Origin: Clostridia bacterium
GTDB lineage: Bacteria; Bacillota; Clostridia; UMGS1883
NCBI GenBank assembly: GCA_021202495.1
Contig: JAJQCX010000110.1
Coordinates: 1-29,215, forward strand
Length of the DNA: 29,215 nt
Direction: 5' to 3'
Positions 9,625-17,951 of this stretch are shown piece by piece (the stretch's first letter is position 1; the number at the start of each line of letters is the position of its first letter). The notes beneath the pieces were generated by a model. The model saw nothing but the letters and a program-made list of their open reading frames with translations, made no database searches and was not told where the DNA came from. Position numbers and translations under genes: made by a program.

Positions 9625-10482
9625 TCAGTTCATGTTTACGTCGCGGTGCTTGACATTCACGGTCATCTTTTTTTCCTCAAACGTTTTTTTCATCATTTCC
9701 ACAATCGAAACACTGCGGTGCTTGCCGCCGGTGCAGCCAATCGCAACCGTCAGCTGCCGCCTTCCGTCCTTGACGTAGTAAGGCATCAGAAACTCCAGCA
9801 TATCGGTATACCGCCGTACAAATTCGCGGCACACGTCATTGTCGGTCACATAGTCGTAAACCTCGCGGTCAAGTCCGGTTTTTTCGCGCAAGCCTTCGAC
9901 GTAATAGGGATTTGGCAAAAAGCGCACGTCCATCACAAGGTCAATGCTGCTCGGCAGCGAATATTTAAAGCCGAACGAGATTAGATTAAATGTGAAAAAG
10001 CTGTCCTTCTTTTCCGAACCGAATTTTTCCCTAACTATCTCGCCCAGCTCTCGCGTCAAAAGGTTTGACGTATTTATAATGTAATCGGCGCGGCTGCGAA
10101 TGCCCGCCATAATTTCCTTTTCCTTTGTGATTCCTTCCTCAACCGAGCCCGTCGGCGCGAGAGGGTGAACGCGGCGAGTTTCCTTGTAGCGGTGTACCAA
10201 AACCGGGTCGTCCGCCTCAAGAAAAACAATTTCATACGGGCATTTTTTGCGGTCAATCTTGTCAAGCTCGGCTCCGATATTGATAAAAGCTTCGCCGCTG
10301 CGCGCGTCGGTCACCACGGCGACGTTATCCGCCTTTATTTTCGCCTCGTTGACCGCCGTCGCGAACGACGCCAGGAAGAAAACCGGCATGTTGTCGATGC
10401 AGTAATAGCCCATGTCCTCCAAAAAGTGCAGCACCTGCGTCTTTCCCGCGCCCGAGATTCCCGTTATTATTACAAACCTCAC
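9625..10482 (-). CDS. rapZ: RapZ/YvcJ family nucleotide-binding protein
   Basis: P-loop ATPase/GTPase family. In Enterobacteria RapZ is an RNase adapter that senses glucosamine-6-phosphate and controls GlmS. In Gram-positive bacteria (YvcJ) the role is less defined. The 285 residues carry Walker A GISGAGKT (8-15), YYCIDNMP, the family block SFGFKYSLPSSIDLVMDVRFLPNPYYV, and the C-terminal IGCTGGKHRSV motif. The start is GTG at 10482, overlapping the murB stop as GTGA, with GGAGG 10 nt upstream. The link to murB and glucokinase is consistent with control of amino-sugar and cell-wall precursor supply, which is inference from context. Confidence 0.95.
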   Translation of the reverse strand: MRFVIITGISGAGKTQVLHFLEDMGYYCIDNMPVFFLASFATAVNEAKIKADNVAVVTDARSGEAFINIGAELDKIDRKKCPYEIVFLEADDPVLVHRYKETRRVHPLAPTGSVEEGITKEKEIMAGIRSRADYIINTSNLLTRELGEIVREKFGSEKKDSFFTFNLISFGFKYSLPSSIDLVMDVRFLPNPYYVEGLREKTGLDREVYDYVTDNDVCREFVRRYTDMLEFLMPYYVKDGRRQLTVAIGCTGGKHRSVSIVEMMKKTFEEKKMTVNVKHRDVNMN

Positions 10483-11366
10483 CAGATCTCAACCTCCGTG
10501 TCAAGCGCAACGCCGCTCTTTTCAAAAACGGCGCGCTTTATTTTATCTATCAGCTTCAATGCGTCGCTTGTCGTCGCGCCGCCCTTATTTATCACAAAGC
10601 CCGCGTGCTTTTCGCTGACCGCAGCGCCTCCGCATGATAAGCCCTTTAACCCCGCCTCGTCAATCAACGCCGCCGCAAAATGCCCCTCGGGGCGCTTAAA
10701 GGTGCTGCCCGCGCTCGGATATTCAAGCGGCTGCTTTGCGCGCCGCCTTTCGGCAAGTTCTTTCATCTTTTCAAGTATTTTTTCGCTCTCTCCCTCTTTT
10801 AGCTCCATTGTGACTCGCGTCACGATGAGGTTTTTGCCGGAAAAAAAGCTGTGCCTGTAGGAAAATTCGGCGTCCGCGCCCGATATTCGCCGAATTTCGC
10901 CGTTTTGCGTCACATATTCGATTTCGCGCACAACGTCCTTCATCTCGCCGCCGTATGCACCCGCGTTCATAATGACCGCGCCGCCCACGCTGCCGGGTAT
11001 TCCGTGTGCAAATTCAAGCCCCGTGAGCGAATGCTTGTACGCCTCGCCCGCAGCTTTACTGAGCAGCGCGCCCGCGCCGCAGTTTAGGCTTGTGCCTTGA
11101 ACTTCAATCTCGCCCATGCCGCGCCCGATGTGTATAACAGCCTCGCGCACGCCGTCGTCGCTCACGAGCAAATTTGAGCCGTTGCCCAAAACGCGGTACT
11201 TGATTTTTTCGTTTTCGAGCGCTTTTAAGAGCGCACAAAGCGCCGCAGTATTTTGAGGCTCAAAAAGCACGTCGGCTTTGCCGCCCGTTTTAAAGGTCGC
11301 ATATTTTTTCATGTCCGCGTCCTTGACGCATTCGCAATCGGGAATGTTTAAATCCACCGCCGTCAC
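10479..11366 (-). CDS. murB: UDP-N-acetylenolpyruvoylglucosamine reductase (MurB)
   Basis: FAD- and NADPH-dependent enzyme that reduces UDP-GlcNAc-enolpyruvate to UDP-MurNAc, the second committed step of peptidoglycan synthesis. The 295 residues show the FAD-binding FKTGG (25-29), VLGNGSNLLVSDDGV, GIPGSVGGAVIMNAGAYGGEM (122-142), YRHSFF (170-175), and the substrate domain with catalytic Ser221 in SAGSTFKRP and a terminal acidic pair (Glu291/Glu293). The GTG start overlaps the stop of the ROK kinase gene (GTGA). Length and motifs fit the shorter type II MurB typical of Firmicutes. Both ends overlap neighbours, so translational coupling is likely. Confidence 0.96.
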   Translation of the reverse strand: MTAVDLNIPDCECVKDADMKKYATFKTGGKADVLFEPQNTAALCALLKALENEKIKYRVLGNGSNLLVSDDGVREAVIHIGRGMGEIEVQGTSLNCGAGALLSKAAGEAYKHSLTGLEFAHGIPGSVGGAVIMNAGAYGGEMKDVVREIEYVTQNGEIRRISGADAEFSYRHSFFSGKNLIVTRVTMELKEGESEKILEKMKELAERRRAKQPLEYPSAGSTFKRPEGHFAAALIDEAGLKGLSCGGAAVSEKHAGFVINKGGATTSDALKLIDKIKRAVFEKSGVALDTEVEIW

Positions 11367-12271
11367 CGCCCCTGAGTGTATAAAAATGACGCGCCTATCA
11401 CGCCCGCGTCGTTAAAAAGCTTCGACGTTTTTATTTCGGTCTGCATAACGCCCGCGGTTTTGCCTGTCATGGAATTTTCCGCGACGAATTTGCGCACCGG
11501 CTCCACTATCTTTTCGCCCTCGCGGCTCACTCCGCCGCCTATGACAATCACGTCCGGCTGAAAAATGTTGACCAAATCGCAAACTCCGAGCGAAACGTAG
11601 TAAATCCATTTATCGAGGACTTCCCGCGCTTTTCTGTCGCCTTTTTCCGCCAAGTCAAACGCCGTTCTGCCGGTGGGGTTTGCGGAAAGTCCCGCCGATT
11701 GGCGCACAAGCGCCGAAGTTGAAGCGTAACGCTCCCAGCAGCCGCGCCGCCCGCAATTGCACATTTCGCCGTCGGGAAAGAGAACCATGTGCCCAATCTC
11801 GCCCGCCGCGCCGTTCACGCCGCGCAAAAGCTTCCCGTCGATAATAATTCCGCCGCCGACACCCGTGCCGAGCGTTACAAAAATAAAATTGTCCTTCTTT
11901 TCGCCGCCCTGCATCATATATTCGCCGAGCGCCGCACAGTTCGCGTCATTGTCAATATATGCGTCAAGTCCCGTTCTATGAGAGACATATTCGCACATTT
12001 TTATATTATTGTAGTTTTTAATGTTCTTGCAGTCGAGCAAAACACCCATTTTTGTGTCGCAATGCCCCGTTGTGCCTATTCCGACAGAGCGCGCGTCACG
12101 CGCGTCGATTCCCGCACCCTTTAAGCACTCCTCCGCCAAATCCGCGCACACTTGCGCCACCATTTGCCCGTCGGGCGTAGGCGCTTTTGTTGAAAAAAGA
12201 ATTTTCCCTTCATCGTCGACAGCCGCGCATTTTATGAACGTTCCGCCGACGTCAACACCAACCGAAACCAT
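11363..12271 (-). CDS. ROK family glucokinase
   Basis: Sugar kinase, most likely ATP-dependent glucokinase (glcK type). The 302-residue chain has the phosphate-binding GVDVGGT (5-11), the catalytic DNDAN with Asp109, LGTGVGGGI (134-142), the ROK signature region and the zinc site GHMVL...CNCGRRGCWE (His161, Cys171, Cys173, Cys178). The presence of all zinc ligands makes it a kinase rather than a ROK repressor, and there is no N-terminal helix-turn-helix. GGGAGG lies 8 nt before the ATG. ROK kinases also act on mannose, fructose or N-acetylmannosamine, so the substrate is not proved. Being placed between hprK and murB, it could feed glucose-6-phosphate into cell-wall precursors. Confidence 0.9.
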   Translation of the reverse strand: MVSVGVDVGGTFIKCAAVDDEGKILFSTKAPTPDGQMVAQVCADLAEECLKGAGIDARDARSVGIGTTGHCDTKMGVLLDCKNIKNYNNIKMCEYVSHRTGLDAYIDNDANCAALGEYMMQGGEKKDNFIFVTLGTGVGGGIIIDGKLLRGVNGAAGEIGHMVLFPDGEMCNCGRRGCWERYASTSALVRQSAGLSANPTGRTAFDLAEKGDRKAREVLDKWIYYVSLGVCDLVNIFQPDVIVIGGGVSREGEKIVEPVRKFVAENSMTGKTAGVMQTEIKTSKLFNDAGVIGASFLYTQGR

Positions 12272-12285
12272 TTGGGCAGCCTCCC

Positions 12286-12996
12286 TTAATTTTCAATCTT
12301 TAAATAATCACATAACTTCTCAAGGCTCGTGTTGAGGATTAAATCCTCACTTACTCCCGCGTCCTCAATCGCCTTTATACTCTCCGGCACAATGCCGATC
12401 TCACACGAAATATGCGCGTCGGTCGAAAGGACGACCGGCACGGAATATTTTTGGCAGAGCCGCGCAATTTCGCGGCAGTTCTCAAAGCTTCCCGGACGCA
12501 CCATGAATGAATGGTTATTTATCTCTATTATCTTACCCGTTTCGGCGCATTTTTTTACAACGGCTTCGTAATCGCATTTGTATCTTCCATCTCCCATGTG
12601 ACCGAAAATGTCGATGTCCTCATCCTCCGCGACCTTGAGCCATGTTTTTGTAACCGCGTCCTCACTTCGCGGGGCAAAGCAGGGAATGTGCAGCGACGCA
12701 ATGACGATTTCCATCTGCGAAAGAAGCTTTCGGCGAATGTCAAGCGTGCCGTCTTCATCCATAATGTCAACCTCCGCGCCCTTTAAAACGCGCATGCCGT
12801 TTATGTATTTCGGCAAATGCCGCACCGAGGAAAAGTGCATGTCGCACGCCCCGTCGCCCAAGGAAGGCCCGTGGTTTGTCATGGCGATAGCCTCCATGCC
12901 CATGCTTTTCGCAAAGGCAATGTTTTCCTCAAGCGTTGAAAACGCGTGCTGAGAAACGTTTGTATGCGTATGTGTGTCACAGGTTATTTTTATCAT
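12286..12996 (-). CDS. PHP-domain phosphoesterase (YcdX-like)
   Basis: A 236-residue PHP-fold metal-dependent phosphatase. Metal ligands are visible in THTHTNVSQHAFSTLEENI (near residues 8-27), AMTNHGP, EVD (about 75), IASLHIP, FGHMGDGRY and STDAHIS (His in the last motif). This set matches the YcdX/histidinol-phosphatase-like group, which uses a trinuclear metal site. The substrate is not known. In other Clostridia a PHP protein is a regular member of the hprK-murB-rapZ-whiA cluster, which suggests a link to sugar-phosphate metabolism. GGAGG lies 5 nt upstream of the ATG. Upstream is the only large gap in the minus-strand run, filled by a long hairpin. Confidence 0.88.
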   Translation of the reverse strand: MIKITCDTHTHTNVSQHAFSTLEENIAFAKSMGMEAIAMTNHGPSLGDGACDMHFSSVRHLPKYINGMRVLKGAEVDIMDEDGTLDIRRKLLSQMEIVIASLHIPCFAPRSEDAVTKTWLKVAEDEDIDIFGHMGDGRYKCDYEAVVKKCAETGKIIEINNHSFMVRPGSFENCREIARLCQKYSVPVVLSTDAHISCEIGIVPESIKAIEDAGVSEDLILNTSLEKLCDYLKIEN

Positions 12997-13036
12997 AGCA
13001 ACCTCCAGTCTGCCGCTCTGTTGCGTTACAAACCAT

Positions 13037-13146
13037 AATAATGTGGAAAAGAAGCAAGCAGATTGCCGGTATTCGGCGCGCCGACGTATGCCGATACTTC
13101 AAGCGACGAATACCGGTGAGATGCGCCGCTTATTTTTCACATTATT
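13037..13146. repeat. Long imperfect hairpin between hprK and the PHP gene
   Basis: Outer arms 13037-13055 and 13128-13146 match at 17 of 19 positions when one is reverse-complemented. An inner perfect 10-bp stem (13066-13075 CCGGTATTCG with 13107-13116) and a third smaller repeat (13069-13077 against 13090-13097) lie inside. The hprK stop codon is within the right arm. It occupies nearly all of the 145-bp gap. It could be a partial terminator, an mRNA processing site or a small palindromic mobile remnant. No T-run follows the outer stem on the minus strand, so strong termination is unlikely. Confidence 0.6.
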
Positions 13147-14101
13147 GTATAATGCCCGCCGCTTGTCCGTTTGTTTGCTTTGTAATTCTTTCCGACAATT
13201 CCGCTGCGGCGTTGTAGCCCATCTTTCTTTGGCGGAAATTCATTGTCGCAATTTCGATTATTATCGCCAAATTTCGTCCGGGACGAACGGGGATTGTCAC
13301 GGATGGGATTTCAAGCCCCAGAATGTTTGTATATTCCTGATCGAGTCCCAAGCGTTCGTAGAACTTGCCCTCCTGCCATGCCTCTAAGTTTACGACGAGA
13401 TTTATGTTTTCGGTGTCCTTAACCGCGCCGACGCCGAAAATCTTTTTAATATCGATTATGCCTATTCCGCGAAGCTCCACAAAGTGGCGGATAATCTCAG
13501 GCGACGAGCCAACGAGAGTTTTGTTTGAAACCTTTTTAATCTCAACCGCATCGTCCGCAACAAGGCGGTGTCCTCTTTTCACAAGCTCAACCGCGGTTTC
13601 GCTCTTACCTACGCCGCTTTCACCCAAGAACAGCACGCCTTCGCCGTAAATTTCCATCAAAACTCCGTGGCGCGTGATGAACGGGGCGAGAATGACGTTC
13701 ATTGTGCTTATGTATGCCGCCGAAAAATGAGCCGTGCTCTCCTCTGTGCGCAATATTGCCACATTGTGCATCTTCGCTGCCTTCATCAGCTCGGGAAATG
13801 CGTCCTGCTTTCTTGTTATGACAATCGCGGGAATGTGCTGCGAGCAAAGGCGGGTGAGAACCTCCTCACGCTCCTCCTCGCTCTTTTGCAAAAGAAAATA
13901 TTGCTCCGCTTTGCCCAAGACCTGTATGCGCTCATTGTCGAAAAAGTCGTAATAATCCGCGGCAAGTTGTATGCCGGGGCGGTGTACGTCGCTGTTGTAT
14001 ATCCAAATGTCGCCCATGTTGTCTGGCGCGTACACAACCTCCAAGTTAAATTCCGAAATAACTCTCACCAACAGCACCTTTTCTCTCTTTGTGTCAGCCA
14101 T
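13142..14101 (-). CDS. hprK: HPr kinase/phosphorylase
   Basis: Bifunctional enzyme that phosphorylates and dephosphorylates HPr on Ser46, the central switch of carbon catabolite control in low-GC Gram-positive bacteria. The HprK N-terminal domain is followed by the kinase core: RHGVLMEIYG with the catalytic-site histidine (about residue 145), Walker A GESGVGKS (about 160-167), the HprK-specific ELRGIGIIDI block and VRPGRN near 272. The frame opens at an ATG at 14107, but GGGG is only 3 nt from it. The second ATG at 14101 has a 9-nt spacing and is preferred, giving 319 residues. The start overlaps the prfA end by 8 bp. HPr itself (ptsH) is not in the window. Confidence 0.96.
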   Translation of the reverse strand: MADTKREKVLLVRVISEFNLEVVYAPDNMGDIWIYNSDVHRPGIQLAADYYDFFDNERIQVLGKAEQYFLLQKSEEEREEVLTRLCSQHIPAIVITRKQDAFPELMKAAKMHNVAILRTEESTAHFSAAYISTMNVILAPFITRHGVLMEIYGEGVLFLGESGVGKSETAVELVKRGHRLVADDAVEIKKVSNKTLVGSSPEIIRHFVELRGIGIIDIKKIFGVGAVKDTENINLVVNLEAWQEGKFYERLGLDQEYTNILGLEIPSVTIPVRPGRNLAIIIEIATMNFRQRKMGYNAAAELSERITKQTNGQAAGIIQ

Positions 14102-15170
14102 TTTCATCTTCCCCTTTCAATTGTTCGCTTCGGTAATAAGTCGCCAAAGCGTCTATCAGCTCGTCAAGCTCTCCGTCCATCACGGCGTCGAGCTTGTAAA
14201 GCGTGAGATTTATCCTGTGGTCTGTAACTCTGCCCTGCGGAAAATTATACGTTCTTATTCTCTCGCTGCGGTCGCCCGAGCCGACCTGGTTTTTGCGCTC
14301 CGCCGCAATCGAGGCGTTGCGCTCCGCTTCCATCATGTCGTAAAGGCGGCTGCGCAGCACTTTCATTGCCTTGTCCTTATTTTTATGCTGACTTTTTTCG
14401 TCCTGACAGGACGCCACAAGCCCCGTCGGAAGGTGCGTTATCCTCACCGCGCTGTCGGTTGTGTTGACACACTGTCCGCCGGGACCTCCCGCGCGAAAGA
14501 CGTCAATCTTGAGGTCATTCGGGTTAATTTCAAGCTCCACGTCCTCAACCTCGGGCAGCACCGCGACGCTCGCGGCGGAGGTCTGAATCCTGCCCTGCGA
14601 CTCGGTTTCCGGCACGCGCTGAACGCGGTGTACGCCGCTTTCGTATTTAAGACGGCTGTAGACTCCCTCGCCCTCGACGCTGAATGAAATTTCCTTATAT
14701 CCGCCGAGCTCCGTCCTGTTAGCGTTCATTATCTCAATTTTCCACCGCTTATTTTCGGCGTACATCGAGTACATTCTAAAGAGAGAACCCGCGAAAAGCG
14801 CCGCTTCCTCGCCGCCCGTGCCGCCGCGAATTTCCACAATGACGCTCTTTTCGTCGTTCGGATCCTTCGGCAAAAGAAGAAGCTTCAATTCCTCCTCAAT
14901 TGCGGGCATTTTTTCCCGCGCCGCGTCAAGCTCTTCGCGCAAAAGCGCCTCAAATTCGGCGTCGGGCTTTTCGGAGAGCATTTCAAGCGCCTCATCCTCC
15001 GCACTCTTAGCCTCTTTATATTCGCGGTATTTTTCAATTATCGGCGTCAGCTCGCTTATTTCCTTCATCAGCTTACGCCACAAATCCATGTCGGAAAGGG
15101 TGTTCGGGTCGCTGACGCGCATCTGCAGCTCCTCGTATCTCTTTTCCGTCAATTCAAGCTTTTGAAACAT
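14094..15170 (-). CDS. prfA: Peptide chain release factor 1
   Basis: Recognises UAA and UAG stop codons in the ribosomal A site and triggers peptide release. The 358 residues show an N-terminal coiled domain, the codon-reading PxT motif as PET (187-189, in VPETESQGR), and the peptidyl-transferase GGQ (231-233) in AGGPGGQCVNTTDSAVRITHLPTG. PxT instead of SPF makes it RF1 rather than RF2. It follows the DUF212 gene by 3 bp and overlaps hprK at its 3' end. A prmC methyltransferase, often adjacent, is not in the window. Confidence 0.97.
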   Translation of the reverse strand: MFQKLELTEKRYEELQMRVSDPNTLSDMDLWRKLMKEISELTPIIEKYREYKEAKSAEDEALEMLSEKPDAEFEALLREELDAAREKMPAIEEELKLLLLPKDPNDEKSVIVEIRGGTGGEEAALFAGSLFRMYSMYAENKRWKIEIMNANRTELGGYKEISFSVEGEGVYSRLKYESGVHRVQRVPETESQGRIQTSAASVAVLPEVEDVELEINPNDLKIDVFRAGGPGGQCVNTTDSAVRITHLPTGLVASCQDEKSQHKNKDKAMKVLRSRLYDMMEAERNASIAAERKNQVGSGDRSERIRTYNFPQGRVTDHRINLTLYKLDAVMDGELDELIDALATYYRSEQLKGEDENG

Positions 15171-15173
15171 TCA

Positions 15174-15635
15174 TCAAGCACCCCACACATTTGCGAAAAT
15201 CACTGCCATTGCTATGCCCAAAATCGCGCCCATCAAGACTTGGAGCGGCGTGTGCCCCAAAATCTCGCGCACCGCAGCCTGCGCCTTTTCGGCGTTCATC
15301 TCATTTATCGCCGCGATGACGGTGTTTAACGCCTTTGCCTGGTTGCCCACAGCGCGGCGCACTCCGCACGCGTCGTACATGACGATTATCGCATACGCCG
15401 CCGCGAGCGCAAAATACGCGCTGCCGTAGCCGTACTGCATACCCATTGTCACGGCAAGCCCCACAACAAACGCCGTGTGCGAACTGGGCATGCCGCCCGG
15501 CTCCCAAATGCGCCTTTTGTCAAACGCCCTGTCGACAACAAGCTCCAAAATGACCTTTATTATCTGTGCCGCAAGCCAGCAGGCGGCGGCGCACACAAGG
15601 GGTTTGTTTGTCACTATTCCGCGCAATATTTCCAT
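15174..15635 (-). CDS. Divergent PAP2-family membrane protein (DUF212, YuiD-like)
   Basis: A 153-residue membrane protein with about four hydrophobic segments. The family blocks GGMPSSHTAFVVGLA (about 47-61), YDACGVRRAVGNQAKALN (about 87-104) and ILGHTPLQVLMGAILG (about 125-140) match DUF212. The SSHT and GHT residues resemble the PAP2 acid-phosphatase motifs, so lipid phosphatase activity is possible but not established. It sits directly after the prenyl synthetase gene (17-bp gap), and with uppS nearby this raises the possibility of acting on a prenyl phosphate, which is inference. GGGAGG precedes the ATG. Confidence 0.88.
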   Translation of the reverse strand: MEILRGIVTNKPLVCAAACWLAAQIIKVILELVVDRAFDKRRIWEPGGMPSSHTAFVVGLAVTMGMQYGYGSAYFALAAAYAIIVMYDACGVRRAVGNQAKALNTVIAAINEMNAEKAQAAVREILGHTPLQVLMGAILGIAMAVIFANVWGA

Positions 15636-15652
15636 CTGAAATTCCTCCCGTT

Positions 15653-16522
15653 TCAGTCGTTTCTCTTCAAAAGCGCCTCGGCAAGATTTTTCAAAAACTC
15701 GCCCTTTTCGCCGAACGCCTCCGCCGCCTCTATCGCCTTTTTTGTCTCACTTTCAAGCTCCTTTTTTGCCTCATCTATACCAAGCAGCGTCACAAAGGTT
15801 GATTTGTCGTTTTTTTCGTCCTTCATCGGCGTTTTGCCGAGCGTCGCCGCGTCGCCTTCTACATCCAAAATATCATCCTTTATCTGAAAAGCAATGCCGA
15901 GGCTTTTTGTGTATTCCGCCGCAATGTTTTCATCGCGCCCCGCCGCAATCGCTCCCGCGCATCCCGCCGCGTCGATAAGAGCGCCTGTTTTTCTTCTGTG
16001 AACCGAGCGCAGCGCGTCAAGCGAAATGCGCTCGCTTTCGGCTTTTATGTCGTCGGTCTGCCCGCCGACCATGCCCGAAATGCCCGCACAATACGAAAGT
16101 TTTTTAATGTACAAAAACGCCTTTGCCGAATCTCTCACGTTTTTTGTTATATATTCAAACGCCATTGTCAAAAGCGCGTCTCCCGCAAGAAGGGCATACG
16201 CCTCGCCGAATTTAACGTGACAGGTTGCTCTGCCGCGCCGCAGCGTGTCGTCGTCCATGCAGGGAAGATCGTCGTGAATGAGCGAATATGTGTGTATCAT
16301 TTCAAGCGCGCAGCCAAAATGGAGCGCAATATCCATATCGCCGTCAAGCGCGTCGCACACCGCAAGCGCGAGGACGGGGCGCACCCTTTTGCCGCCCGCA
16401 AGAAGCGAATACCGCATTGCGTCCGAAACAATCAAGCCTTTCGGCGTATATTCGTCCATCGTTCGCTCTAACTCGGCATTTATTTTTTCTCTGTATACTT
16501 CAAGCTGTTTTTCAAATTCCAT
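15653..16522 (-). CDS. ispA: Polyprenyl synthetase, farnesyl-diphosphate synthase type
   Basis: Condenses isopentenyl diphosphate with allylic diphosphates to farnesyl (or geranylgeranyl) diphosphate, the substrate for UppS encoded in the same run. The 289 residues carry GGKRVRP (44-50), the first Asp-rich motif DDLPCMDDD (84-92) and the second KDDILD (215-220). The extended first motif with four residues between the aspartate pairs is the bacterial FPP synthase form. The frame is open up to an ATG at 16558, but the start at 16522 is chosen because GGAGG lies 7 nt upstream and MEFEKQ fits family N-termini. The start is 1 bp from the xseB stop. Chain length (C15 or C20) cannot be proved from sequence alone. 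Confidence 0.94.
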   Translation of the reverse strand: MEFEKQLEVYREKINAELERTMDEYTPKGLIVSDAMRYSLLAGGKRVRPVLALAVCDALDGDMDIALHFGCALEMIHTYSLIHDDLPCMDDDTLRRGRATCHVKFGEAYALLAGDALLTMAFEYITKNVRDSAKAFLYIKKLSYCAGISGMVGGQTDDIKAESERISLDALRSVHRRKTGALIDAAGCAGAIAAGRDENIAAEYTKSLGIAFQIKDDILDVEGDAATLGKTPMKDEKNDKSTFVTLLGIDEAKKELESETKKAIEAAEAFGEKGEFLKNLAEALLKRND

Positions 16523-16523
16523 G

Positions 16524-16733
16524 TTAAGCCTCCGTTGAGATAAAATCTTTTTCTTCACCGTTTTCGGTTATCATCTTGACCTTCATCTGTGCCTCGTCAA
16601 GCTTTTTGCGGCACTCCTTTGTCAGCCCAACACCCTTTTCAAAAAGGGTTATAGCTTCCTCGAGCGTCGTATCGCCGCTTTCAAGCTTTTTCACGGTTTC
16701 CTCAAGCTCCTTTAATGCTTTCTCAAATGACAT
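16524..16733 (-). CDS. xseB: Exodeoxyribonuclease VII small subunit
   Basis: Small helical subunit that binds the long C-terminal helix of XseA; the complex degrades single-stranded DNA. The 69-residue protein begins MSFEKALKELEETVKKLESG and includes the family helix LEEAITLFEKGVGLTKECRKKLDEAQ. The frame extends upstream to 16790, but that part lies inside xseA and has no family similarity, so the ATG at 16733 is taken. It overlaps the xseA 3' end by 11 bp, indicating translational coupling. Confidence 0.95.
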   Translation of the reverse strand: MSFEKALKELEETVKKLESGDTTLEEAITLFEKGVGLTKECRKKLDEAQMKVKMITENGEEKDFISTEA

Positions 16734-17946
16734 ATCCCATCTTCCTTTCCAATGCTGAAACCTCCGCCTCGATTGTGCCGTCTGTAACAACCACGCTTAT
16801 TTTATCGCCCTTTTTAACATCGTCAACGCTCACTATCGCTTTGCCGTCCTTTTCGGCGACGCTGTACCCGCGCGAAAATACCTTTAACGGGCTCAATGCG
16901 TCAAGCTTTGACGCGCTCTGCGAAAAGAGCTTTTCACGCGCCGTCAGTGCCTTTTCGTATTCCTTTGTCAGGTTGTCCGCCGCTCTGTCGCACAAAAGCG
17001 CGAGAGTTTGTATCTTCCGCTCAAAGCTCGCACGCGATGCGCGCTGCGACAGAAGTGCAAGCTGCCTTTCGCGGTTTTCCGCCTTTGTTAAGAGCAAATT
17101 TTTCATTCTGCCCTCGCTCGTTTCGACAAACGCTCTTATGTCGGCACTATTCGGCACCGCAAGCTCCGCCGCAGCCGACGGCGTCGGCGCACGCAAATCC
17201 GCCGCAAAATCGGTCAGTGTAAAATCTGTTTCGTGACCTACCGCGCTTATAACCGGTATTTCCGAGCTTCGCACCGCGCGCACGGTCGCCTCCTCGTTAA
17301 ACGCCCACAAATCCTCAATCGAACCGCCGCCGCGCCCGACAATCAAAACGTCGGCGCACTTCGCTTGATTAAAATATTCAATTCCCTTCACAATGCTCGC
17401 CGATGCCGAAACGCCCTGCACAAGCGCGGGATAAAGCCGCGCCTCGGCTATTGGGTAGCGCCGCTTTAAAATGTTTATAATGTCGCGCGCAGCCGCGCCG
17501 GTGGGGCTTGTGACAATGCCAATTTTTGTCGGAAACGGCGGTATCGGGCGCTTTTTCGCGCTGTCAAAGAGCCCTTCGTCGCCAAGCTTCTTTTTAAGCT
17601 CCTCAAAAAGGCGGTAGAGGTCGCCGCGCCCCTCCTGCTCCATTTCCTCAATGTAGAGCTGATATTGTCCGTCGCGCTCAAAGACCGCAATGCGTCCGCG
17701 AGCCGCAACTTTCATTCCGTTTTCGGGGCGAAATGCGAGCTTCATCGCCGCGCTTTTGAACATAACGGCCCGCAGCACCGCGCCTTCGTCCTTGAGCGTG
17801 AGATAAATATGCCCCGAAGAATGGAACTTAAAGTTACTGATCTCGCCCTTGACCCAAAGGTTTTGCAGCGCGTCCGTCCGCTCAAGAAGAACCTTCAAAA
17901 AATTATTAACCTGTGTTACCGTCGCCTCGCGCCGTCTTTGTTCCAT
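16723..17946 (-). CDS. xseA: Exodeoxyribonuclease VII large subunit
   Basis: Catalytic subunit of exonuclease VII. An OB-fold nucleic-acid-binding domain lies at about 10-100 (VTQVNNFLKVLLE, LWVKGEISNFKFHSSGHIYLTLKDE), followed by the nuclease core (GIVTSPTGAAARDIINILKRR, GRGGGSIEDLWAFNEE, ISAVGHETDFTLTDFAADLRAPTPSAAAE) and a long C-terminal coiled coil ending in SRGYSV. The longest frame starts at a TTG (17955) overlapping the nusB stop, where the ribosome site would be too close. The ATG at 17946 has AAGGA 9 nt upstream and is preferred, giving 407 residues. Confidence 0.95.
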   Translation of the reverse strand: MEQRRREATVTQVNNFLKVLLERTDALQNLWVKGEISNFKFHSSGHIYLTLKDEGAVLRAVMFKSAAMKLAFRPENGMKVAARGRIAVFERDGQYQLYIEEMEQEGRGDLYRLFEELKKKLGDEGLFDSAKKRPIPPFPTKIGIVTSPTGAAARDIINILKRRYPIAEARLYPALVQGVSASASIVKGIEYFNQAKCADVLIVGRGGGSIEDLWAFNEEATVRAVRSSEIPVISAVGHETDFTLTDFAADLRAPTPSAAAELAVPNSADIRAFVETSEGRMKNLLLTKAENRERQLALLSQRASRASFERKIQTLALLCDRAADNLTKEYEKALTAREKLFSQSASKLDALSPLKVFSRGYSVAEKDGKAIVSVDDVKKGDKISVVVTDGTIEAEVSALERKMGYVI

Positions 17947-17951
17947 ATATC

